The notes beneath the pieces were generated by a model. It was not told the origin of the DNA and made no database searches. It worked only from the letters and a program-made list of their open reading frames with translations. From contig JAWPNA010000315.1 in NCBI GenBank assembly GCA_045402695.1, positions 1 to 20,928 of the forward strand: DNA of 20,928 bases, written 5' to 3'. The position numbers and the translations under genes were made by a program. Source of the DNA: JAWPNA01 sp045402695 (GTDB taxonomy: Bacteria; Acidobacteriota; Polarisedimenticolia; JACPZX01; DASXTC01). Positions 15,057 to 20,928 of this stretch are shown piece after piece (the stretch's first letter is position 1; each line of letters opens with the position of its first letter).

Positions 15057-15827
15057 ATGCGAACGCACCCCGCGATCCTCACGGCGCTTCTTCTCTTGCT
15101 GGTTCCCTCGTGCGCCGTGCCTCAGGAAGCGCGTGTCCAGGATTACCTCCCCATGAAGACCGATGGCAGCCTGCACTACGCGGTCGTCGAATCGAGCGCT
15201 GTGGGCGTCCCCGGCGGCGAGCAGAGGAAGGTGGAGTCGAGGCTCACGCAGGTGGATTCGTTCCGTCCTGCCACGATCGAGGAAGCCGGGGAGTTCGCGA
15301 AGGGCGCCTCGGGCGTCGTCGTGAAAGTGTCACGGCACATCAGCGATGGCCAGACCGTGCCGCAGGATATGATCTCTTACATCGGGGCTGACGGAGACGG
15401 CCTGCTTCTGCATGCGGCGCAACTGCCAGGCGCGGAGGTCGAAACATACGACCAACCACTGCGGATCCTTCCCGCGAATCTGAAGGCCGGCGCGCAGTGG
15501 GACATGGGGACCTTGCGCCAGCAGGGGATGGTCTTTCCGACCTCGGGCGCGGTCGTGGGAATCGAAGAGGTCACGACCCAGGAGGGCAGCCACAAGGATT
15601 GCTTCCACCTCGTTTACACCGTGAGCCAGGCCGGAGGCGAGATGGCCGGTTCCAGGGGCAATCTCAAGATCACGGGAGGAGTCTCGCGCATCGATCGCTG
15701 GTTGGCGCGCGGTATCGGCCTCGTGAAGGAAGAAAGCGTGACGAAGTTGACCTTCAAGAACGACCAGGGCATGGCCGTGGAGCTCTCGACGACTCGCGTA
15801 CAGCAGCTCGCTTCGGTCTCACCCTGA
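15057..15827 (+). CDS. Unrecognised secreted protein
   Basis: This is a 256-residue protein with ATG at 15057; an in-frame GTG at 15039 overlaps the presumed promoter and is less likely. The N-terminus MRTHPAILTALLLLLVPSCA is a signal peptide. VPSC could be a weak lipobox, but the Pro is unfavourable, so signal peptidase I cleavage is also possible. The mature part opens with QDYLPMKTDGSLHYAVVES, like many secreted beta-rich proteins that begin YxPLKxGxxWxY, and continues with alternating hydrophobic strands (LRILPANLKAGAQWDMG, GNLKITGGVSRIDRW, GIGLVKEES). No catalytic motif is seen. It stands alone, between divergent pilT and the mraZ promoter. A role in the cell envelope is inferred only from export. 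Confidence 0.75.
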   Translation: MRTHPAILTALLLLLVPSCAVPQEARVQDYLPMKTDGSLHYAVVESSAVGVPGGEQRKVESRLTQVDSFRPATIEEAGEFAKGASGVVVKVSRHISDGQTVPQDMISYIGADGDGLLLHAAQLPGAEVETYDQPLRILPANLKAGAQWDMGTLRQQGMVFPTSGAVVGIEEVTTQEGSHKDCFHLVYTVSQAGGEMAGSRGNLKITGGVSRIDRWLARGIGLVKEESVTKLTFKNDQGMAVELSTTRVQQLASVSP

Positions 15828-15924
15828 GACAGGCCCCCTCATCTTGAGGTGATATCCGCCCGCACCCCCATATCCAGCCCTGTCGATCCACAAGCTAATC
15901 TCTTGAATTCCGACGAGTTTCTTC

Positions 15925-15954
15925 TTGACAGGCACACCTCCATGCTCGTAGTAT
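15925..15954 (+). promoter_or_regulatory. Sigma70-like promoter of the dcw cluster (Pmra)
   Basis: TTGACA (15925-15930, perfect) is followed after 18 bases by TAGTAT (15949-15954, 4 of 6). The predicted start, near 15961, lies just before the GTGGT repeats and about 50 bases ahead of the mraZ ATG. It is the best promoter match in the window. Confidence 0.6.
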
Positions 15955-15963
15955 TCGCCCCAC

Positions 15964-15990
15964 GTGGTTCATTGTGGTCCGGAGTGGTCC
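15964..15990 (+). promoter_or_regulatory. Candidate MraZ operator: three GTGGT repeats at 10-base spacing
   Basis: GTGGT occurs at 15964, 15974 and 15984, exactly one helical turn apart, with the longer form GTGGTYC shared by all three. A GTGGG follows at 15999, off the 10-base phase. In E. coli, MraZ represses its own operon through three direct TGGG-type repeats separated by 5 bases, the same period. The position between promoter and mraZ fits autoregulation. Confidence 0.6.
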
Positions 15991-16012
15991 AAGCGAGGGT
16001 GGGCAGGCTCTC

Positions 16013-16456
16013 ATGCTGGTCGGCAGCTTCACCGTCAAGGTGGACGAAAAAGGGCGCGTGAAGATCCCCGCCGAATACCGCCGGCACATCGAAGAGCGGT
16101 TTGGCGGCGCAGATTTCTTCGTGACCAGCGTGCGCGGCGACTGCGCTCAGATGTATCCGGCGCGTGCGTGGGACGAGGTCCGGCAACGACTGTCCACACA
16201 GCCTCCGAGCAAGCCACCCGTGCGGAAGTTCCTCCGAGCCACGAACTACTACGGACAACTTGCCGCGATGGATCCTCAGGGTCGCGTCCTCATCCACCCG
16301 CGTCTGAGAGAGGACGCGGGCATCGAGGACGAGGTCGTGATCCTGGGTCAGCAGAACCATCTCGAAGTCTGGAACCTGAAGAAGTTCAAGGAGACGCTCC
16401 GCGCCGATCCGTTGAGCGCAGAGGATGAAGATTACCTCGCCACGCTCGGGATCTGA
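16013..16456 (+). CDS. mraZ: Transcriptional regulator MraZ
   Basis: This is a 147-residue DNA-binding protein of the double SpoVT-AbrB fold, which assembles into rings and represses the dcw cluster. I start at ATG 16013 (MLVGSFTVKVDEKGR) because this matches the family N-terminus and length; a longer frame from GTG 15974 would run through the operator. The two repeats each have the DNA-contacting DxxGR motif: DEKGRVKIP (11-19) and DPQGRVLIHPRLR (87-99). The second half ends VVILGQQNHLEVWN (108-121), also family-typical. A GGCAGG-type site lies 5-10 bases upstream. It is the first gene of mraZ-rsmH-ftsL-ftsI-murE, the canonical order. Confidence 0.95.
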   Translation: MLVGSFTVKVDEKGRVKIPAEYRRHIEERFGGADFFVTSVRGDCAQMYPARAWDEVRQRLSTQPPSKPPVRKFLRATNYYGQLAAMDPQGRVLIHPRLREDAGIEDEVVILGQQNHLEVWNLKKFKETLRADPLSAEDEDYLATLGI

Positions 16457-16477
16457 GCCGGGCTTCTCGAGAGCGCT

Positions 16478-17539
16478 GTGCAGCACCAGACATTGGTCGC
16501 TTCAGCATCGCCGAAGATTCTTTCATGCATCGCCCCGCACGAGTTGGCCGGGGGAGACGGGGATCGGGACGCGGGGTCCGCGAGGCAACCCGAATGTCCG
16601 GACTCCCCCGGCATCCACATTCCCGTCATGCCGCGGGAGGTGATTGAACATCTCGCGCCGCGACGAGGTGGTCTGTTCGTGGACGCGACGGTCGGCCTGG
16701 GCGGCCACGCGGAGATGATCTTGTCGGCCTCGAGCGATGCCCGCCTCATCGGCATCGACCGTGACGCCGACACTCTCGACCTGGCGAGGCGACGGCTCGA
16801 TCGCTTCGAGGAAAGGGTCACGCTGGTGCACGACGACTACCGCAACCTTCCGGAGATCCTCGATCGCTGCGGCACAGCGCGACGTGGAGCACTAGCAGGC
16901 GTGGTGGGCGATCTCGGGATCTCCTCGTACCAGCTCGGCGCTCCAGGGCGAGGCTTCTCGTTCATGCGCGATGAGCCGCTCGACATGCGGATGGATCGCT
17001 CGGGCGGCCGGACCGCCGCTCAGGTCCTTTCCGAGGAGCGTGAGGAGGAGATCGCCCGGATCCTCTTCGAGTATGGAGAGGAGCGACTCTCTCGACGCAT
17101 TGCACGGGCAATCGTCGAGCGCCGGCGGCGCGAGCCCATCCGCACGACGGCCGACCTCTCGCTCATCGTTGAGCGCTGCGTCCCTCGCCGGGGCGCCCGC
17201 ATCCATCCCGCGACACGCACGTTTCAGGCGCTTCGCATCGCGGTGAACCAGGAGCTGGAAGGAATCGACTCGTTCATTCTCGACTCGGTCGAGGCGCTAC
17301 AGGCCCGGGGGAGGCTCGTCCTGCTCGCGTTCCATTCCCTCGAAGACCGCCTCGTCAAGAACACACTACGCACCTTGTCACGCCGCTGCTCCTGCCCCAG
17401 GAGCTTCCCCCGGTGTGCCTGCGGCGCGCCCGACCTGGTCATGTTGCTGACTCGCAAGCCTCTGCGGCCGGCCGCGGCGGAGATTGCGGCCAACCCGCGC
17501 GCGCGCAGCGCGAAGCTGCGCGCGGCGGAGCGGATCTGA
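16478..17539 (+). CDS. rsmH: 16S rRNA (cytosine(1402)-N4)-methyltransferase RsmH
   Basis: RsmH (MraW) methylates N4 of C1402 in the 30S decoding centre. It has the conserved entry GIHIPVMPREVIEHL (45-59), SAM motif I VDATVGLGGHAEM (68-80), IGIDRDADTL (91-100), GDLGISSYQLGAPGRGFSF (144-162), and TRTFQALRIAVNQEL then LVLLAFHSLEDRLVKN, all family signatures. The Cys cluster RRCSCPRSFPRCACG near the end is also usual. The call is 353 residues from GTG 16478, about 40 longer at the N-terminus than typical. The only other in-frame starts are TTG 16493, TTG 16544 and ATG 16628. None has a good ribosome binding site, and ATG 16628 would remove the conserved HIPV. It starts 21 bases after mraZ. Confidence 0.95.
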   Translation: MQHQTLVASASPKILSCIAPHELAGGDGDRDAGSARQPECPDSPGIHIPVMPREVIEHLAPRRGGLFVDATVGLGGHAEMILSASSDARLIGIDRDADTLDLARRRLDRFEERVTLVHDDYRNLPEILDRCGTARRGALAGVVGDLGISSYQLGAPGRGFSFMRDEPLDMRMDRSGGRTAAQVLSEEREEEIARILFEYGEERLSRRIARAIVERRRREPIRTTADLSLIVERCVPRRGARIHPATRTFQALRIAVNQELEGIDSFILDSVEALQARGRLVLLAFHSLEDRLVKNTLRTLSRRCSCPRSFPRCACGAPDLVMLLTRKPLRPAAAEIAANPRARSAKLRAAERI

Positions 17540-17540
17540 C

Positions 17541-17999
17541 ATGAAACCCTTCAGAAACCACGCTGAGCGCTCCAGACTGCCCGGGCTGAACCACAGACTC
17601 GTCATGGAGCTCGATCGCGGCCGCGCGCGCGAGCTGCTGCTGGTGGTGACGCTGTCGGCCCTCATGCTGGCGCCGCTGCTTCTGTACGTTTGGCAGAGTG
17701 TGGATTGGTTCCAGACCGGCTACCGCATCGAGCAGCTCAAGAGCCGGCGTGACCACCTGGTGGAGATGAACCACGAGCTCCGTCTGGAGAAGACATCGCT
17801 GGAGAGCCTGGCGCGGGTGGAGGCCATTGCCGTGGACCAGCTAGGGCTCAAGCAACCTCCGAGCGGCACGGTGGTGCTGGTCGACGTCAGGCGTCTGAGG
17901 CCGCGCCCCAGGGTGCCGCAGGCGGACCTGACTTCCACTCGGGCCTCGATCGACTCCAAGGACGCCAAGAGACATGATGCCGACCCTTTCGCCAACTGA
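17541..17999 (+). CDS. ftsL: FtsL-like cell division protein
   Basis: This is a 152-residue bitopic protein. The ATG at 17541 follows the rsmH stop by one base, with GGAG 10 bases upstream. It has a short cytoplasmic part, one membrane helix (31-51, ELLLVVTLSALMLAPLLLYV), then a periplasmic coiled coil (about 60-95, YRIEQLKSRRDHLVEMNHEL). It closes with VEAIAVDQLGLKQPPSGTVV (93-112), the pattern ending most FtsL proteins (xxIAxxxLGLxxPxxGxVV). FtsL joins FtsB and FtsQ to activate the septal synthase FtsW-FtsI. The C-terminal 35 residues after VVLV are an unusual Arg/Asp-rich extension. FtsL diverges quickly, so the call leans on position between rsmH and ftsI. Confidence 0.85.
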   Translation: MKPFRNHAERSRLPGLNHRLVMELDRGRARELLLVVTLSALMLAPLLLYVWQSVDWFQTGYRIEQLKSRRDHLVEMNHELRLEKTSLESLARVEAIAVDQLGLKQPPSGTVVLVDVRRLRPRPRVPQADLTSTRASIDSKDAKRHDADPFAN

Positions 18000-20178
18000 C
18001 CGCGCGCCGCTGAAACGCCGCATCACGTTGCTGGCCGCGGCGTGCCTCGCATGGGTGGGGTGCATGGGATACCGGCTGATCGATGTGCAGTTCTGCCGGG
18101 CAGAAGAGATGCGTGGTCTGGCCCGCAAGCAGCAGGAACAGATTATCACCCTGGATGCACGGCGGGGGCTGCTCTATGATCGGGGCGGCCGGGAGCTTGC
18201 CATGAGTATCGAGGTGGACTCCGTTTACGCGGCTCCCGCCGAGATCGAGGACCCCGCCCGAACAGCCGCCGCGCTGGCCCCCGCCCTGGGCATGGACCGC
18301 GCCGCGATCCCCTCGCTGACGGCCAAGCTGAGTGGTGACAAGCTCTTCGTCTGGGTGAAGCGGAAAGTGGATCCCGAGGTGCGCGTGGTCATCGAGGCGC
18401 TGCAGCTCAAGGGGATCGGCTTCGCGCGCGAGCACAAGAGGTTTTACCCCCACGGCCGGCTCGCGGCCCACGTGCTGGGCTGGGTGGGGATGGACAACAA
18501 GGGGATGGACGGCCTGGAGCTGGCCCTCGATGGAAAGGTGCGAGGCCATGACGGCCAGGTGTTCGTCCTGCGCGACGCGCGCCGGAAGTCGTTCCTCAAG
18601 GTAACCAGGCGCGAGCCGGTTCCGGGAAACGCGGTGGTGTTGACCATCGACGAGACGATCCAGCACATCGCCGAGCGGGAGCTGAGCCAGGCGATCGAGG
18701 ACACAGGCGCCGTCTCCGGGAGCGCGGTCGTGATGGATCCCGCCTCGGGGGATATCCTCGCGCTGGCCAACGAGCCGACCTTCAACCCGAATCGCCCTTC
18801 CGACACCCCCGACGAAAACCGCAAGAACCGCGCGATCGTGGATGCCTACGAGCCCGGCTCGACCTTCAAGGTCATCACGATGGCGGCGGCCCTGGAGAAG
18901 GGCCTTGTGCGCCCCGGGGAGATGTTCGACTGCCAGAACGGAGCGATCCGCGTTGCCGGAGCAACGATCCACGATCACAAGCCTTTCGGGCTGCTGAGCG
19001 CGACGGAGATCCTGGAAAAGTCAAGCAACGTAGGCGCCATCAAGATCGGTCTTCGCCTCGGGGAGTCGGACTTCTACGATTACATCAGGCGCTTCGGTCT
19101 GGGATCGAAAACCGGCATCGAGCTGCCCGGTGAGGCCAGAGGTCTCGTGCGCGAGCCGAAGGCCTGGTCCGGAGTCTCCCAGGCCACGATCTCATTCGGC
19201 CAGGAGATCAGTGTGACGCCGCTGCAGCTCGTCACGGCCATCGCGGCGGTGGCCAATGGCGGTGTGTTCCAGCCTCCGCGCATCGTGCTCAGAACGCTGG
19301 CGCCATCCGGCGGGACGATCGCCGAGACCGCTCCGCGGCCGGCGAAACGCATCCTGGATCAGAGCACCGTCGAGGCCCTGCGCAGGATGATGCTCACAGT
19401 CGTTGACACGGGAACGGCGAAGGCGGCGCGCGTGCCGGGCTACGCGATCGCGGGCAAGACCGGCACGGCGCAGAAGATCGGACCCGACGGCCGTTACTCC
19501 GCCAACCACTACGTGGCCTCCTTCGCCGGGTTCGTTCCGGCCGGCCGGCCCCGGTTGACGATCCTCGTGGTGCTGGACGAGCCCCGCGGGTCCATGTACC
19601 ACGGCGGCGACATCGCGGCACCTGTCTTCAAGCGCATCGCGGTGCCGGCGCTCAGGCACCTCGGCGTCCCGCCCGATCAGGATCGGTTCACCGAGCAGGG
19701 GGATGATCCGGTGTTGCTGGCCTCGGCGCACGCGCGCCGTTGGATCAAGCCGATGCCGATGGACGAGGAGGGGCGCCGGCGCGAACAGCTCGAAGAGGAG
19801 AAAGCCAAGCGCGAGCGCGAGCGGCGACAGGCGGTGCGCGGCCAGCGTGACGCCTCACTGAAGGAGGAGCCGATCGTGCCCATCGCGAAACCGCTGCCGG
19901 CAGCGGCATCGTTTGCGGCCGGGGACGAGGTGCTGCTGCCCGATCTGCAGGGCCACAGCCTGCGCCGGGCCGTGAGCTATCTCGGCAGGATGGGGCTCAG
20001 GGCGAGGCTGATTCGCTCCAGCGGTGATCCGGGAGCGGACGACGGCGTCGTGGTTGCGCAGGAACCCGAGGCGGGATCGACGCTGCGGCGCGGCGCGGAG
20101 GTTGCTCTGCGGCCGGGCAGGTTCCTCACGCAGCCTCCCGCGGACGATGCGGCGCCGGTCTCAGGCTCGATGCGTTGA
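17974..20178 (+). CDS. ftsI: Septal peptidoglycan transpeptidase FtsI/PBP3 with C-terminal PASTA domain
   Basis: This is a 734-residue class B penicillin-binding protein that cross-links septal peptidoglycan in the periplasm. The ATG at 17974 overlaps ftsL by 26 bases; a second ATG follows at 17977. A membrane anchor lies at about 16-34. The N-terminal non-catalytic domain begins LDARRGLLYDRGGRELA. The transpeptidase has SxxK as STFK (296-299, in EPGSTFKVI), SSN (350-352) and KTG (495-497, AGKTGTAQ). After the fold ends (about 565) comes a charged helical linker (about 595-630, rich in Glu and Arg), then a PASTA domain (about 652-716, LLPDLQGHSLRRAVSYLGRM, EPEAGSTLRRGAEV). PASTA on FtsI is uncommon in E. 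coli-like bacteria but is known in several other phyla. Confidence 0.95.
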   Translation: MMPTLSPTDRAPLKRRITLLAAACLAWVGCMGYRLIDVQFCRAEEMRGLARKQQEQIITLDARRGLLYDRGGRELAMSIEVDSVYAAPAEIEDPARTAAALAPALGMDRAAIPSLTAKLSGDKLFVWVKRKVDPEVRVVIEALQLKGIGFAREHKRFYPHGRLAAHVLGWVGMDNKGMDGLELALDGKVRGHDGQVFVLRDARRKSFLKVTRREPVPGNAVVLTIDETIQHIAERELSQAIEDTGAVSGSAVVMDPASGDILALANEPTFNPNRPSDTPDENRKNRAIVDAYEPGSTFKVITMAAALEKGLVRPGEMFDCQNGAIRVAGATIHDHKPFGLLSATEILEKSSNVGAIKIGLRLGESDFYDYIRRFGLGSKTGIELPGEARGLVREPKAWSGVSQATISFGQEISVTPLQLVTAIAAVANGGVFQPPRIVLRTLAPSGGTIAETAPRPAKRILDQSTVEALRRMMLTVVDTGTAKAARVPGYAIAGKTGTAQKIGPDGRYSANHYVASFAGFVPAGRPRLTILVVLDEPRGSMYHGGDIAAPVFKRIAVPALRHLGVPPDQDRFTEQGDDPVLLASAHARRWIKPMPMDEEGRRREQLEEEKAKRERERRQAVRGQRDASLKEEPIVPIAKPLPAAASFAAGDEVLLPDLQGHSLRRAVSYLGRMGLRARLIRSSGDPGADDGVVVAQEPEAGSTLRRGAEVALRPGRFLTQPPADDAAPVSGSMR

Positions 20179-20182
20179 AACA

Positions 20183-20928
20183 ATGCTCCTCGAGGAAGCG
20201 CTCCGCGGGCTGCCGCACCGATGGGTCCGGGGCGACGGGGTTGTGGAGGCCGCGGGGTTCACGCACGATTCGAGGCGTTGCGCGCCCGGCATGGTCTTCG
20301 TGGCCATACGAGGCGCGAAAGCGGATGGCGTGATGTTCGCGCCGGAGGCGGTTGCGAAGGGAGCCGCCGCCGTCGTGGTGGGCGCGGGGAAGGCGGACAG
20401 CCCCGAGCTCTCGGCGGCGCGAAACATCATCGAGGTCGAGGACACAAGAACCGCGCTAGCGGTGATGGCGCGGAACCTCCACGGGCGGATTGACGAAAGG
20501 CTCCCCGTCGTGGGCGTCACCGGGACGAACGGAAAGACGACCACCACGCGGATCACCGCGACCATGTTCGAGGCCGCGGGCGTGCGGACCGGTTGGCTGG
20601 GCACGGTCACCTGCTTTGTGGGGGACGAGGAGCTTCCGTCGGAGCGGACGACGCCGGAGGCTCCCGACATCCACCGCCACTTGTCGCGGATGGAGGCGGC
20701 GGGCTGCGGTGCCTGCGTGATGGAGGTTTCGTCCCACTCGCTGGACCTCAGGAGGGTCCACGGGATGAGGTTCGCGGCGGCGGTCTTCACGAACCTCACG
20801 CGAGAGCACCTGGACTGGCACCGCGACATGGAGAGCTACTACCAGGCCAAGGCCGGTCTCTTCGAGATGCCGAGAGAGCCGGCCGCGGCCATCATCAACG
20901 TGGACGACGAGTACGGCGCGAGGCTGGG
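20183..20928 (+). CDS. murE: UDP-N-acetylmuramoyl-tripeptide synthetase MurE, N-terminal part (runs off the window)
   Basis: The ATG at 20183 lies 4 bases after the ftsI stop, and the frame is open to the end of the window (248 codons). MurE adds the third amino acid (usually meso-diaminopimelate) to UDP-MurNAc-L-Ala-D-Glu in the cytoplasm. Visible are the N-terminal UDP-binding domain (FTHDSRRCAPGMVFVAIRG, 26-44), the ATP P-loop GVTGTNGKTTTT (111-122), RTTPEAPDIHRHL (156-168), MEVSSHSLDLRRVHG (180-194) and FTNLTREHLDWHRDMESYY (202-220) with KAGLF after it; the Lys there is the usual carbamylated residue. The region choosing diaminopimelate (DNPR motif) is outside the window, so substrate choice cannot be checked here. 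Confidence 0.96.
   Translation, partial: MLLEEALRGLPHRWVRGDGVVEAAGFTHDSRRCAPGMVFVAIRGAKADGVMFAPEAVAKGAAAVVVGAGKADSPELSAARNIIEVEDTRTALAVMARNLHGRIDERLPVVGVTGTNGKTTTTRITATMFEAAGVRTGWLGTVTCFVGDEELPSERTTPEAPDIHRHLSRMEAAGCGACVMEVSSHSLDLRRVHGMRFAAAVFTNLTREHLDWHRDMESYYQAKAGLFEMPREPAAAIINVDDEYGARL

Noticed and set aside
15837..15849. CCTCA-TCT-TGAGG hairpin after the secreted-protein gene
   Set aside because: Only a 5-base stem and no T-tract; not enough for a terminator call.
17887..18978. Minus-strand open frame of 363 codons opposite ftsI
   Set aside because: His/Arg/Gly-rich antisense shadow of a clear penicillin-binding protein.

Overview
The window is a GC-rich (roughly two thirds by eye), densely coded chromosomal segment from a Gram-negative bacterium. 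An LPS-core heptose pathway, a Tat translocase, a PilT motor and a dcw (division and cell wall) cluster point to a diderm. The 5' edge carries the N-terminus of a secreted protein that looks like the VWFA-related family common in Acidobacteriota. With the sulfatase-TPR fusion, this makes an Acidobacteriota-like organism my best guess. It is an inference from gene content, not a database placement.

Layout. 1-3198 (minus strand): a partial secreted VWFA-related protein, a 358-base gap with a decayed IS91-type transposase fragment, and a membrane-anchored sulfatase-superfamily enzyme fused to TPR repeats. 3395-3751 (plus): a short GGQ-containing release-factor-like protein. 3770-5359 (minus): a C-terminal processing protease, divergent from tatA/B-tatC (5506-6634, plus). 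6722-11251: LPS inner-core genes. A Kdo/heptose kinase-like gene (plus) meets heptosyltransferases waaF and waaC (minus) tail to tail. waaC is divergent from a Trm112-like gene and the heptose-7-phosphate kinase hldA (plus). The divergent promoters of these last two units appear to share one -35 palindrome. 11235-12924 (minus): two unrelated SAM-dependent methyltransferases. 13243-15021 (minus): pilT, a CoA-binding protein and a small zinc-knuckle/coiled-coil protein, in that transcriptional order. 15057-15827 (plus): an unrecognised secreted protein. 15925-20928 (plus): the start of the dcw cluster, mraZ-rsmH-ftsL-ftsI(PASTA)-murE, with murE cut by the window edge.

How the genes work together. 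HldA makes the bisphosphate precursor of ADP-heptose, WaaC and WaaF add heptoses to the lipid A-Kdo core, and the WaaP/KdkA-like kinase would phosphorylate the core. The dcw genes cover MraZ autoregulation, 16S rRNA methylation, the FtsL/FtsI septal synthase and the MurE step of peptidoglycan precursor synthesis. A strong sigma70-like promoter and three GTGGT repeats at exact 10-base spacing precede mraZ and fit a MraZ operator.

Most of the window is conserved housekeeping sequence. I found no convincing new multi-gene system (no CRISPR array, prophage or defence island). The most interesting signals are regulatory (MraZ box, shared -35 divergent promoter, divergent palindrome) and architectural (sulfatase with a Thr nucleophile position and TPRs, FtsI with a charged linker and PASTA, short GGQ protein).
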